Of a stretch of DNA of 64,000 nt, positions 21,301 to 30,291 are shown piece after piece. How positions within the stretch are numbered: position 1 is the first letter of the stretch; every line of letters begins with the position of its first letter. The notes under the pieces are model-generated. The model did not search any database. It was not told the DNA's origin and saw only the letters and a list, made by a program, of their open reading frames with translations. This DNA comes from Mya arenaria. Taxonomy: Eukaryota > Mollusca > Bivalvia > Myida > Myidae. Both the position numbers and the translations under genes were made by a program. Location: contig NC_069124.1 of the NCBI RefSeq assembly GCF_026914265.1, forward strand, positions 25,368,489-25,432,488, in the 5' to 3' direction.

Positions 21301-23746
21301 ATGTATGCATTTTGAAAGTTTTGTTTAAAACATTTGCCAAAAATAAATTGTCTAAATGTTCTTTGATTCACTCTTTCACTGGGTTATATTTGCAAAGTCT
21401 AAAGATGAACTGCTTCCCTGGTGAACATACTGACAATGCTCAAAATTGCACATAATGTTGCCACCGCTGGGAGTCGAACCCATGGCTTGCCCTTCAACAG
21501 GATGCATTCTACAACTGAAATACATGTACCATGGCTAAAAATAACTGATAAACAATGCTGTTTCTTTGTCAAGCTTCACCAATATATAGATGTGAAAAAA
21601 TCACTTAGTCTTGATTTATTACAATGATGATGTATTTTATGTTTTGATGGCTGTCAAGCTAGCAGTTTTAGCTTATAAGTAGCAGAAAGATTGAATCTTT
21701 ATATCACACTGAATTCTTATTAAAATAATTCACCTGAAATAAACTTGAATATTGGATCATTCTGACATTTAAAAAAAAAAAAAAAAAAATCCCTACCTAC
21801 CGACCCATCTTTTTTTCAGCATGTTACAGGAAACAGACATATTTTTTTTTTAGGCCCTACTTAATATTTACAAAGGTAGGATTTTCAAAACCAATCCAGC
21901 TGGATTTTATTTTTCATAGCCATAAATGGAATAAATTAGAGGTTTCAAAATAGACAGGTTGATTCCAATTAAGCCTTGGTAAAATAACTTTTTTTTATCA
22001 ATGACTTGCACAGGTATGGGGGCAGCATCCCGGACAAGTGTTGGAATCGTTTTTATTCATTAAGGTAGTCCACCTAATTGGCCGCCAACGAGTCTTTTGA
22101 CGTTTTTTTAATATGGCAGACTCGTGACGTCCACCATCCGAGCCAAAAGTAGCAAGCGGTTCTTGCGCAGAGAATCCTCGCGGCCACAATTTTGAAATTA
22201 TCTCCGTTATAAATTCAAATTTCTACGAAAATATTATTGCCTACTATTAAACACATATTAAGTTATGTCAGCATGCCCAAAAACCATTTAAAGTTATCAT
22301 AAAACACTTAGAGAAGTGTCGATTGTTTATCAAGTATCCCGATAACGGTAAATCTGGGACAAATCTGACTGGTTGTGTACATGTATAACAGTATTCATGA
22401 CCCATAATATATTAATGTGAAAATAACAACTCTAATGACAAATTAAATCCAGTTCAAATCACTGTCGGATAAAAATTGAACTACTTTGTCATTATTATTC
22501 AACCAGTGATTTTTTTACTATCAATTTGATGCCGAATATCGGCCTTTTTACAATCACCAAAAACGCTCAAAATTCACAAAAATATGAAGAAAAATTCACA
22601 ATTCCCAAGAGCTACTTGTGAACAAAGTGTTTTTCAATTAAATCGGCTTAAAAACTCGTAAAAGTTGTGTAAAACTTTGAAGATTTTAGTCGAAATATTT
22701 ACTGATTGGCGATAGCGTATTCGCATACATAAAGAATACCGTATGACGGCCAATATCGATACCCGATCAAGTAGACGCACGCTCTTAAGTAACGCGCTGG
22801 CCGTAAAGCGCTTGGTCACACGGAGCAAAATGACACAGCAAAATTTGTAAACAAATTGATATTTATCGGCAAAATGTCAAGTATTATCACAAAAAAATAA
22901 AAAAGATCCACGCTGCCGGTACACCAACAATATTTTACTCCTTTTTGGTTGACAGTTTCAAATCATACAGGAATAGTTGTAGTTGAAGTTGTAAATCAAG
23001 AATCTACAATGCTGTTATCTGTAACTCTTTGCATTTAATAAATATGCAATTATCAAAGTTTCATTGTTGTCTATTATCCTTTTAATGTCAATACAGACAC
23101 TAAAATTAGGCAGTATGTACGAGTATAACACTATTGTATTTCAGAATTAAGATATTAAAGTTTTGTTAATTTTTCACAATTTTGAACTTTAATGCGCTAA
23201 AATTTCACAAAAGAAAAGGCATGGGCTGTTTCACAAAAAAGTGAAAAAAATCACTGTCAACATCAATGCATATTATTACAGTTTATCATTTCGCCCGTTG
23301 TTAATTGGTATAGAGTTGTAGTGTTACAGGGATACATAAAAAATGTCAAAATAAAAAAAGTATCCCTGATCGCTCATTATTGTAGCTATCATGTAAGGTA
23401 TTGACAAATTGCTCTTGTTTTTACTAAAGTTAGTTACCACAAATATATGCTATTGTGGGGACCACTAATCTGGAATTGTCCCATGACATAAATAAGAAAT
23501 ATAACAATAACTGTTCGATGACACGCCGGGTAATGCTTCAGTATATTGTTTGTTCTATGAAATACGCTGGCACGAATCACATATATCAATTAGGTTAGAT
23601 ACAATCATATTCTTTTTTGATTAAATTCTTTAGTTCAAATAGTCTATAAACGTTTAATAACAAGTAAAATCAATGGCATACAATTCTTGTTTCCCTGACT
23701 TTTCCCATGTTTTGCACTGCTCGGGACTAAGAAAAGACACCGCCAT
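374..23746 (-). CDS. THOC2: THO complex subunit 2 (THOC2), 25 coding exons, 3' end outside window
   Basis: THOC2 is the large scaffold of the nuclear THO/TREX complex, which couples transcription to mRNA export. I joined 25 exons by GT-AG signals and protein similarity: 23746-23682, 19285-19135, 17874-17823, 17524-17448, 17065-16944, 16350-16217, 15510-15350, 14699-14613, 14229-14083, 13367-13195, 12684-12486, 10558-10398, 9800-9699, 9228-9144, 8675-8582, 7995-7915, 6498-6402, 6019-5902, 5343-5167, 4651-4487, 4079-4005, 3144-3050, 2530-2404, 1116-975, 531-374. They total 3045 nt, exactly 1015 codons with every splice phase matching. Diagnostic stretches against human THOC2 (recalled): [87 protein letters not shown]. 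By recalled human boundaries, the THOC2 N-terminal domain covers about residues 1-560, the Thoc2 domain 560-640, and the Tho2 domain starts near 865 and is cut. The charged C-terminal tail is missing. The donor at 14083 could instead be 14086. Confidence 0.96.
722..800 (+). repeat. tRNA-derived SINE head (relic)
   Basis: The sequence TGGTCAAGTGGTTAAGG resembles a tRNA box A and GGCTGGATTCCAACC a box B, spaced as in a tRNA with a possible CTC anticodon region. The acceptor stem does not pair, so this is a SINE or tRNA relic. It lies in the THOC2 intron between exons 24 and 25. Confidence 0.5.
1588..1998. repeat. 36-bp minisatellite, about 11.5 copies
   Basis: The unit GAGGCACAAGGTAAGGGCCT plus 16 further bases (TTAATGACTCTGAACAA region) repeats at exactly 36 bp with only G/A and A/T variants. 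Because 36 is a multiple of 3, frames stay open through the array, but the peptides are pure 12-residue repeats. It lies in the THOC2 intron between exons 23 and 24. Confidence 0.95.
3267..3410. repeat. Dispersed intronic repeat, copy 1
   Basis: The stretch 'gggttctaac...aaagggctaagacccctt...ttccaaagt' is repeated in diverged form at 13665-13790. Both copies are in THOC2 introns. No ends or coding sequence are recognisable. Confidence 0.55.
6235..6312 (-). pseudogene. Decayed copy of THOC2 exon 17
   Basis: The minus strand contains TGTAAGAAGTACACAGTG, then GGGACTCGTGCAG, then a degenerate YVT.KLKA block and an AGAAG/GTACAG donor. This is the order and spacing of exon 17 (6402-6498). Small length changes between the blocks break the frame. 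It lies 90 bp downstream of exon 17 in the gene's orientation. Confidence 0.8.
7466..7535 (+). repeat. tRNA-like relic
   Basis: AGATAGCTTAGTTGGTAGA is a good box A (D-arm) sequence preceded by CCCACCC. The B box is poor. Probably the head of an old SINE inside the THOC2 intron between exons 16 and 17. The same intron from 6600 to 7440 otherwise holds unassigned sequence with a transposon-like end (GGGTTTTAGAAGCCCTG) near 7407. Confidence 0.4.
8046..8272. mobile_element. Decayed MITE of the 39926-40176 family
   Basis: The left part 'ggcctcgattcttaaac...cttaagtcccctacaacagaat' aligns with the left part of the intact palindromic element at 39926 ('ggccccaatttctcg...cttaagtcccttataacagg'). The right end 'atatttcaagaaatg' is a decayed inverted match. 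It is non-coding and lies in a THOC2 intron. Confidence 0.5.
9497..9541 (+). repeat. Dispersed repeat, copy B
   Basis: Matches the first bases of the window ('ttcagaatttgagcaagc', then 'agggctt'). See the entry at 1-53. Confidence 0.6.
10024..10081 (-). pseudogene. Decayed copy of THOC2 exon 13 with its acceptor
   Basis: Read on the minus strand after a TATCTGTAG acceptor, like that of exon 13 (9800-9699), the frame gives [16 protein letters not shown] and then a stop. Exon 13 begins [16 protein letters not shown]. The acceptor side and nine identical consecutive residues (WKNELYISH) remain. It lies upstream of the true exon in the same intron as its acceptor. It may be dead or may act as a stop-containing cassette; I cannot see a convincing donor. 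Confidence 0.75.
10736..12300 (-). repeat. Nuclear-receptor-site repeat element, interrupted
   Basis: Units carrying GGTCACTGTGACCTTGACC recur near 10740, 10857, 11011, 11137, 11277 and 12117, separated by 'ggggtcatctactggtcagg' segments. It is the reverse orientation of the array at 34782-36428: its right end reads GGGGGGCATAA at about 12287-12298, preceded by the ACCGACGGACC tract. A second element at 11318-12003 is inserted in it. The left end is truncated and lies just upstream of THOC2 exon 12. Confidence 0.85.
11318..12003. mobile_element. Nested repeat with TATCCCCCGCC inverted ends
   Basis: TATCCCCCGCC at about 11339 is mirrored by GGCGGGGGATA at about 11990. Between them are two and a half units of about 152 bp ('ggcatcatcccagtatag...ttactgagaaatggctgt...caagggcaataactcc') and a (GGAC)n tract at 11916-11940. 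The surrounding receptor-site repeat resumes at 'ataggggtcatctactggtc', which shows that this one inserted later. ATAAA on both sides may be its target duplication. Confidence 0.65.
13419..13487 (+). repeat. 34-bp direct duplication
   Basis: 'tgaacctcttataaattgct' and the following 14 bases occur twice back to back. A small intronic tandem duplication next to THOC2 exon 10. Confidence 0.8.
13665..13790. repeat. Dispersed intronic repeat, copy 2
   Basis: Shares 'ggttctaaca', 'ggggctaagacccct' and 'ttccaaagt' blocks in the same order as 3267-3410. Confidence 0.55.
13795..14062 (+). repeat. Degenerate ~60-bp tandem repeat
   Basis: Four to five diverged units of the form 'ccctgacaccccaacccct', 'atgttagcaattgttctgaa', 'ggtac' fill the intron just before the THOC2 exon 9 donor. 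No coding meaning is seen. Confidence 0.7.
14536..14604 (-). pseudogene. Partial tandem copy of THOC2 exon 8
   Basis: This 69-bp stretch repeats most of exon 8 (14613-14699) at an offset of 88 bp. On the minus strand it encodes [20 protein letters not shown], one residue different from the real exon over that span. It lacks the acceptor and first codons, and its donor side has lost the TACCCTCAT end of the exon. It lies inside the intron downstream of exon 8, so it is an incomplete, fairly recent exon duplication. Confidence 0.88.
16613..16686. repeat. 25-bp inverted repeat (hairpin) in THOC2 intron 5
   Basis: GAGGGGTGAAAGCGAAAAGG plus TTCTA is mirrored after a 24-base loop with one mismatch. 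The size (74 nt, one near-perfect stem) is pre-miRNA-like, but a tiny foldback element is equally possible. The arm contains GAAAGCGAAA, which fits the GAAAnnGAAA interferon-regulatory-factor site pattern. An ATAAA-rich tract lies immediately left (about 16535-16608). Confidence 0.85.
18122..18833. mobile_element. Non-autonomous TIR transposon, ~712 bp
   Basis: CAGGGTTCTCAAAATG at the left is mirrored exactly by CATTTTGAGAACCCTG at the right. The interior has no long reading frame and includes 'gtgtccgaa' repeats and an ACCGGCC-rich tract. CAGGGTTCTCA resembles hAT tips, but no clean 8-bp target duplication is visible (TA flanks both sides). It lies in the THOC2 intron between exons 2 and 3. 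Confidence 0.75.
19385..19617 (-). repeat. Nuclear-receptor-site repeat fragment
   Basis: Two units of the family described at 34782-36428, one with 'aaggtcactgtgaccttgac' at about 19525. It is cut off at 19617 by the TIR element that follows. Confidence 0.8.
19618..21857. mobile_element. TIR transposon of 2.24 kb in THOC2 intron 1
   Basis: The left end GGCCTAAAAAAAATATATGT is followed by CTGTTTCCTGTAAC; the right end is its reverse complement with small differences. Both tips are flanked by TA, suggesting a TA target duplication. No transposase frame is recognisable, so it is non-autonomous or a decayed copy. Inside are an ETS-like ACTTCCGG, a GAAAGTGAAAG stretch, a 26-codon frame (20518-20598, [10 protein letters not shown]...) and a possible start-plus-donor block at 20758-20816. 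A hairpin with CACGGACC arms sits near 20355. Confidence 0.8.
21440..21515 (-). repeat. tRNA-like relic inside the TIR element
   Basis: On the minus strand GGGTTCGACTCCCAGC is a good T-arm (box B) ending in a GGTGGCA acceptor-like tail. A CCTGTTGAAGG block precedes it like an anticodon arm. The 5' half is degraded. Likely a tRNA pseudogene or SINE head. Confidence 0.4.
22504..23256. mobile_element. Non-autonomous TIR element with TCAAC target duplication
   Basis: CAGTGATTTTTTTACT at the left end is mirrored by AGTGAAAAAAATCACTG at the right. TCAAC flanks both sides, so the target duplication appears to be 5 bp. CAGTG tips are hAT-like, and a 5-bp-duplicating hAT branch is known from repeat catalogues. 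No transposase frame. It lies in THOC2 intron 1. Confidence 0.7.
23682..23746 (-). CDS. THOC2: THOC2 exon 1 with start codon
   Basis: The exon opens [10 protein letters not shown] and continues into a TWEKSGKQE stretch that matches the human NWEKSGRGEFL region. It ends with two bases of a Phe codon before a GTATGC donor, and the exon at 19285 supplies the third base (C) to give EFLKF. The phase fit fixes this exon despite the 4.4-kb intron 1. The start sits in AAAATGGCGGT, close to the YY1 consensus AAnATGGCGGC that often overlaps start codons near a transcription start. Confidence 0.9.
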
Positions 23747-23751
23747 TTTCT
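23739..23751 (-). promoter_or_regulatory. YY1-like motif overlapping the THOC2 start codon
   Basis: The minus strand reads GAAAATGGCGGTG across the start codon. YY1 motifs of this form sit just downstream of transcription starts in many TATA-less animal genes. That suggests a short 5' UTR here, which is inference. Confidence 0.45.
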
Positions 23752-24105
23752 ATTTTGCCAAGGTGTGTTTGATTTCGTTCTAATCGATTGTGGGTTACTT
23801 TACACTATAAATTAGAAATCAACTACGAAGTAACTTCCCCTTAAAGTTCTGTAAAAGTTAAGAAGAAAAACGACGTGTTAAATCTATTCAACCAAATGTC
23901 AATCAAACATTCAACTGTATCTTTATCCAATTTGAAATTTATCCACTAAAAACTTCGGCTCGTACTAAAGCGCTGACTAGTTAGCTGACGACATAGAAAT
24001 ATAGAGGAAGTTTGCTGACCAATTGCTAACCATATACAGATAAAGAAGGGAAACTAATGAAACATTTTACTTTTGAAATGAAAAGGTTTATTTTATTTTA
24101 TTATT

Positions 24106-24633
24106 CAGGCGCGTAGGAGCTGGGGCTGCAGGGGCAGCGCCCGCGGCCCCAATATTCTGGCTAGTAACGGCAATGTCGCTTTAAAGTTTGACTTTAAAAT
24201 GGACGTTCTAAACCTGCCTAAAAGTTTTATGAAAATTTCCAAAGAGATTTTTGGCACTAAAAAAACTGAACACGGGGCATTCAACTCGCAATAGTTCCAA
24301 AGTCACTCGTGGCTTAACTATGAATAGGTAATCTGCGCTAATTTGTTATTTATATATATGCATTGTGAGGCTGCGCAAATATGAATATCTAGAAGTAAAA
24401 ATACTGGCGTTTATAATAATTTATGATTGCACAATAATTAACATGTCGCTGTTGCTCAATATATTATTTTAACCGAAAAAGGTTTAGATAAAAACATTAA
24501 AATAAAACCTGAACTCACTGGAAATCGAGACTTTCAATGCTTAAAATTGAAAAAAAATCTCGACGGGAGGGGACACTGCTCCCCAGTCCACCCCTTCCGC
24601 GGCCCCAATGCCAATTTCCTTCCTACGCGCCTG
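24106..24633. mobile_element. hAT-like non-autonomous element, 528 bp
   Basis: Tips CAGGCGCGTAGGA and TCCTACGCGCCTG are exact inverted repeats. The flanks are TTATTATT and TTATTATG, an 8-bp target duplication with one mismatch, as hAT elements make. The element is GC-rich at both ends and has no long reading frame. It lies 360 bp upstream of the THOC2 start. Confidence 0.85.
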
Positions 24634-26201
24634 TTATTATGTACTAGAGTTCTATTCGTTCTTTACATATTAATTTTACAATAATATTTTATTATACTTG
24701 TTTTGTTTTTTTGTTTTGTTTTTAATTTCAAGAACATTTTGTAGCAGATGGATAATTAAGAGGTAGAAAAATATCCATCTACATCTAGGCCACACCACGT
24801 GTAGGCGCCTTTTCCGTTGCCCGTGTGTTGTTGGGTTCTGCGGTGTTTTATTAAGTACAGGAAAATTGACAGTTTTAGGATAATAAATTAACAAATAATC
24901 CATTTTCTCGCCAGCTATATAACAAACAAATAAGAATCGATTATGTTAATAATTTTATTTCCTTTTGCCGTTTAACTGTGTAATTACATTTACAATATCA
25001 ATGTCCATTTCAGTAGCAGAATGTACTGACAAGAACAAATAAGGAAACTTTGGCTGAATTGTTGTACTTTTGTCAGAATCAAGTGGATTCAGACGTGTAC
25101 TCGCGTATAGGCAGCTATTCGCGCCTGATCATCCTTGGCGGAATCGGGTGTCGATAACTTGAGTATATCAACAATAGCTTGGATATACCAAACTGTCCGA
25201 ATTGTGTGTTTAACACAAGCACATGGCACATACTATATATTTATATATAGTTGTGGTTTATAGGTCCGTGATATTATCCTGAATCAGAACTTGAAACCAG
25301 GTTGATTAAGACCATATTGTAACGCGCAGTTAATGTCGCGGTAAATTACTGTCATTTATTTTGGACATGTTGAGTGTTGCGGATTGACTATTCATGACCA
25401 ATTAAACCAGGAGATTAAATTCCATGTTATTTCATGAGGCAAACCTAGAAAAGAATTTTAGATACCCTGAAATCAGAACGTGCGGTTGTGAAGTAGTTCG
25501 TGAACCCTTTGCCCAGTAAAACTTTTAACACTTGGTATTGGATGAGACACATATATATTTGGCCTTCAAGCGACAGAAAAATTCCTTAAGTAATTGTTAT
25601 GGCACTCTCAACCCGACTCATTGAGATTATTATGTACAATTTCCACCACAGTATAACCTTGGGAACAGTAGTATTCGCGAATCATCCAGCTACACTCACC
25701 TTAGTGGTTAATGTTGTCCGTTTCTGTCGACGATAAACGAGGCGAATGGCGCACGTCCAAACTTGAGGACAAAATAAACCCAGCACTGTGGGATAAAGCC
25801 CTGTGGTTTGAATCCGGTCTCTTCCAACACTATATATATAGAACAATGTCATTCCAAAGGCACTTTACATATATGGTTGTGAACTGTGGACTACACTTAC
25901 CACAAATGTTCATAACAGGCAGAAACGTTCCATAATCATTCATTTTGTGGTTTGACAATGATACAACTGTGCGCATGGCATCATCGCCCTAAAGTACGAG
26001 AATGGAAAGTTTAAGCGGTCCCCAAATCCGTTCAAATATGCTTTTCGGACTAGAAATAGTTTAAATGTTCTTGGGAAAGTACCCCCAACCCCCATGTCAA
26101 CACTTTAAACTATATAAATTTCGGTTCTGGGGGAGATGCACAATTCAAAAGGTTACGCCCCTTAGTTACGCTCCCTCTACCATGGAATTCTGGATCCGCA
26201 C

Positions 26202-26204
<3 letters not shown>

Positions 26205-26239
<35 letters not shown>
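26205..26239. repeat. (TA)n microsatellite
   Basis: A 35-bp AT dinucleotide run directly after 'ggatccgcacctg', which itself looks like a transposon tip. Confidence 0.95.
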
Positions 26240-26242
<3 letters not shown>

Positions 26243-27777
26243 AAGTCTTAAGAGTCAGTGACTGTTATCTAACATTGTGCTTTATTGTAAAGAAAAATAG
26301 CATGAACTACTTGACCAATCGCCAAAGGATCGCTGACCAGTCACCAAATGATCGGAGGATCGCTATATAACAAGCCAGAAGGACTGGCGGGGCGGTACTC
26401 CCAGTGCCCAAAGAGCGGGCCGGCAGCAATGGCAGTTTGGTAACAACGATAAAAAAATACAACTTTAAAGCACAAATCAAGCAAGCACGATGTGGCCCAA
26501 ACAATAAATGATTATTGCACGACAAGTATGGATTAATAATATTATTTTGATACGAAGATGTTGGAACAGTTATACGTTAGATGTGCGGATAACCGTCTTT
26601 GCATGCGTGTAACCCTAGCAGCGGAAATAAAAGTATTTGATCAGATTTTAATATACATGACCTAAAGTAAGCAAAGAAAAATATAAGACATATATTATAT
26701 TATTTTAATGCCTCTCCGTTATTAATGTACATTAGTTCCACAGAAGGATGTCAATCAAAATATCCAGGTGAGTTACCTGTTTATTGACAGGGTCACCAAA
26801 ATAGTTCAAAAGAAGAGCTTCGAAAATACACTTAATTACGTGTTGTGTAGGCCACGTTTGCTTCAAATTTCAAAATTGGATTTCTTTATTCGAACGCGTC
26901 GTAATATATGAACAATGTGGTAAAACAATATTATGAATTCGTTTTTCAACAAAAAGTTCTTAGCTTTAAATTTATTGTGTAACTGATCAAAATGATAGAA
27001 AGCGCTAGTAATAACGATAAAATACAACATCTAAACAAGGAAAAATGTTAAAATAACGACAAAAATCGTTTAATATAAATGTAGATATGACAATGTATAC
27101 ACATAATAATACTTCAAATAACGTGTATATAATTAAAAATGTACACTTACTTATAAACATTTTGACATTCGATTATACCTGGGACTAATAAACTTTACTC
27201 CCAGATGGCACACAATATATCGATAAAAATGTTATAGACACTTTTTATAATTACAAACGAGTAAAACACATGTAGTTTATCTTTATCGCGAGAATAGTCA
27301 GCCTGACTGATGCGATCACTGAAGATAATAATAATCAATTTCTTAAAGAGACAAACTGTCTGAATGTACGAATATACACTAGCTCACACCCATGAACACG
27401 GACATTCGAAACAAATTCCATACATATTTAATATCTATAGATCACCATTTAGTTTTATTTATGTCAGTAACACCATTGCCTCCTTGTCAAATTAATTTAA
27501 TCCGAGCCCACGAACCCCCCCTCGCCCCACTTGGTATTTCAAAGTCAGCCTAAAACTAAGGTACTGTAACATGTGTGCGTAAATGTATGTGCAAGCGCGC
27601 CACTAATTAAACATTTGCTCGGTTGACACATTATGCCAGAATGATTAGATTTGTTGCATTTACGTCCATTGTTGTCGAAATAATTTGTTTTAATTTTTTA
27701 AGCTTTGGCTATCATAAGAATTGTTCCGCGCGGTGTCATCTGTAGGCAATATGTATGATATCTATCGCTAAGTCAAG

Positions 27778-30291
27778 TCAGTTAGTCTTTGAGTTGGTAT
27801 CTATTGTTCTGAAATACGAAAATGGTATGAACGTTGCAGGCTGCAAAATAGTGGTGTCTGCGGTGTCCTCTGTCTGTCTCTGATTCAGAAGCTGAAGCGA
27901 GGGCTGCAACTGTACAAATGTGGGTACAACATGCCCCTTCTCCGTTTCTATATTGGCAGACACTGGTGGCACAGTATGTATGGTGCCTATGTCAACCATT
28001 TGGTCAAAGTTCACTGGCACATTATCTGAGCGTAGGGATATCGATTGGACTAGATCGGTACTATTGCTCACAGTAGTGACTGTGGATTCAGAAAGAGCAT
28101 TGTGAGAATTTGGTAAGGCATTATACATGTTAGCTACTGATTCATCGCTCTGTATAGTTCTCCAAGTAAATGAATGACTGCTTGCTTGTAGAGGTACTTG
28201 CAGTAATAAACTGGCCTGACCGTTTGTCTTCCTCTGATCAGAGAGTATCAATCCTTGCGAGTTCTGTGAATTTATCGGGATAGCATGAAAAATTTCAGGT
28301 TCATCACTTAAGTTGTTGTCATTGGCCAATTCAACTGAGGTATTGTTTGAACTTTCCGTTGTGTTGTCATACGTCCGGTTTTGGTACGGGCCACCAGTTA
28401 TATAATAGTCAGACTTTTTCTTTGCTGCATATGAAACACTGGAACGCCAGTTAGTTTCTTGTGTCTGGTGAAGGGAAATTATGTGACGCCTAATAGTGGA
28501 CGAATCTCTAAACTGCTTTGAACACACAAGACATTTGTATGGGCGAACTCCTGTATGAATTCTTCTATGCCTTTCCAACGCCTGTCTTTGAGCAAAGGTT
28601 TTACCACAGTCTTTGCAGGCATGGTCTTTGACAGTGTTGTGGGTCTTTTTGTGAATGTACAGTGTTGTTCTTTGCCTGAATTTCTTCCCACAAATATCAC
28701 AAGGAAATCTCCGAATATTGTCATGCATGAAAACATGTTCACGAAGTGATTTGTGATATGTGAAAGCTCTGCCACAAGTTTCACATTTATAAGGAGTAAC
28801 ACCATTATGAACATTCATATGTTGCCTGAATGAGCTTCGCTGACGGAATTTCTTTCCACAAACTGGACAAAGGTATGACATCTTGACTCCCAAGTGTGAT
28901 GATTTTGTATGTTGTGACAAAATATATTTTGTTGTAAAAGATTTTCGGCAAAGACCACATAGAAAGTTTGGTTTTACATAATCCTTTTCATGACTTTTGA
29001 GGTGGCTGTCAAAACAAAATTTTGATCTATATGACTTGGAACATTTTTCACAAATGTACATATTTTCTCTGTGAACAGAATCAATGTGTGATTTCAAACT
29101 TTTTGAATCTAAAAAAGAATCCAGACAATCTCCACACTCAAACACTATATTATGCTTTCTTCTTACATGCACTTCTAGTTTAGCCTCAGTTGATGCAATA
29201 AAGCTGCATTCTTGACATGGATGCTTTTGTTCCTTGATGTGCTTTTCCCCATTTGTTTTATTGGTACATCTAGTTTCTCTCTGACTTTGGACATCTGGTT
29301 TTCCAGGGCACTTGTGCTTGGCCAGATCAGAGGGATAACCAAACCCTTTAAGACAAACTTCACACTTGAAGTCTTTTTTATGCATCCTGCGCTTGTGCTC
29401 ATTATATCTTTTCCTTGATTTTAGAATGACACCACATTCAGAACAGATATGCTCTAAATGGTTATCGCTTCTTTTGACTCTGCTCCAGTAACCAGTATCA
29501 CCTGGCTTCTTGATGTCCCTCTTCTTTTGGGCTCGTTTAGTGGAATCAATTTTGACACATGAACTACCATCACAATTATCACCTTCACACGCTTTCATAT
29601 AATAAGTGTTTGGACATGCTGTTAATGTTCCATCTGAAAAATTACAATAACTGTCATCAAGCAAAGCACTGCCAGTATCAGCTAAAGCCCCTGAAGATAA
29701 TTCCGTACACTTGTTGTCATTTACATAGCTCTCAGTCACAGACAAATCTTTTATTTCAGCATGACTTTCTCCCCTAAGTGTGCTATTTCTTTCTGGTGTC
29801 TGTTTAAGTGCTATTCTTTCACTTTCTCTGGTAGATTCACATTTTACACTTGGAATCTTAATGTTCACCCACTTTTTGGTATCTTTTGATGGATTGTTTT
29901 CAATACATTGTTCAGTGTTTTTCCTTTGCAGTAAATCATCTCTAAGAGTTTCTATATCCTTTTTAACTGATGCAGAGTATATATTTGTGCAATACACTTT
30001 TTCTTTGTTAGTAGATGGTAAGTTCTGAATGTCTCTGCATTTGCACAAACCATTCAGCTTTGATTTTGAAACATCACTGGGCTCATGGTCCGGAAACTCA
30101 TCCCAATGTTGGAGGAAATGAAACGCCGTATTAATTTGCTCCCAGTTTCCATGTATTGCGTTATTCTTTGAAAACTGAACTCCTGTGACCAGTCTAAGCT
30201 TAGCAAGTTTTGATTGAATTATTTTGAATGAATGTTTCTCTAAAAAGTCTTGAGAAAGAAGAACCGTCGTTGAGGTGAAAAGACTATCCAT
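27778..30291 (-). CDS. C2H2 zinc-finger protein, 11 fingers, shared novel N-terminal domain
   Basis: A single-exon coding region of 837 residues, probably a nuclear DNA-binding regulator. Residues 1-65 form a domain shared with the divergent neighbour at 30717: pattern TSTTVLLSQDF, then GVQFSKNNAIHGNW, then INTAFHFLQ. Residues 66-280 are polar and without motif. C2H2 fingers occupy about 283-608: the first is CSEC..H, the second ends H-x3-C, then four widely spaced fingers, then five with short seven-residue linkers (NGVTPYKC, TGVRPYKC). The tail (609-837) is rich in S, T and N. I start at Met 30291 because a strong acceptor (TTTTTAACTTTATCCACAG) ends at 30330, which suggests an upstream 5' UTR exon; the in-frame Met at 30438 would lie inside that intron. 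The DNA target is unknown. Confidence 0.92.
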   Translation of the reverse strand: MDSLFTSTTVLLSQDFLEKHSFKIIQSKLAKLRLVTGVQFSKNNAIHGNWEQINTAFHFLQHWDEFPDHEPSDVSKSKLNGLCKCRDIQNLPSTNKEKVYCTNIYSASVKKDIETLRDDLLQRKNTEQCIENNPSKDTKKWVNIKIPSVKCESTRESERIALKQTPERNSTLRGESHAEIKDLSVTESYVNDNKCTELSSGALADTGSALLDDSYCNFSDGTLTACPNTYYMKACEGDNCDGSSCVKIDSTKRAQKKRDIKKPGDTGYWSRVKRSDNHLEHICSECGVILKSRKRYNEHKRRMHKKDFKCEVCLKGFGYPSDLAKHKCPGKPDVQSQRETRCTNKTNGEKHIKEQKHPCQECSFIASTEAKLEVHVRRKHNIVFECGDCLDSFLDSKSLKSHIDSVHRENMYICEKCSKSYRSKFCFDSHLKSHEKDYVKPNFLCGLCRKSFTTKYILSQHTKSSHLGVKMSYLCPVCGKKFRQRSSFRQHMNVHNGVTPYKCETCGRAFTYHKSLREHVFMHDNIRRFPCDICGKKFRQRTTLYIHKKTHNTVKDHACKDCGKTFAQRQALERHRRIHTGVRPYKCLVCSKQFRDSSTIRRHIISLHQTQETNWRSSVSYAAKKKSDYYITGGPYQNRTYDNTTESSNNTSVELANDNNLSDEPEIFHAIPINSQNSQGLILSDQRKTNGQASLLLQVPLQASSHSFTWRTIQSDESVANMYNALPNSHNALSESTVTTVSNSTDLVQSISLRSDNVPVNFDQMVDIGTIHTVPPVSANIETEKGHVVPTFVQLQPSLQLLNQRQTEDTADTTILQPATFIPFSYFRTIDTNSKTN

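Larger units (their letters stand above)
23747..27777. other. Intergenic region between THOC2 and the minus-strand zinc-finger gene
   Basis: Holds the THOC2 upstream region, the hAT-like element at 24106-24633, a tRNA-like stretch near 25695-25835 (GTGGTTTGAATCC resembles box B; weak), a (TA)n tract at 26205-26239, and, near 27690, ATTAAA on the minus strand that could serve as a poly(A) signal for the zinc-finger gene. The remainder is AT-rich with no reading frame I can support. Confidence 0.6.

Noticed and set aside
25901-25943. ATG plus 14 codons and a GTAAGT donor on the minus strand, considered as THOC2 exon 1
   Set aside because: The splice phase does not fit the exon at 19285, and the exon at 23682-23746 fits in phase and in sequence.
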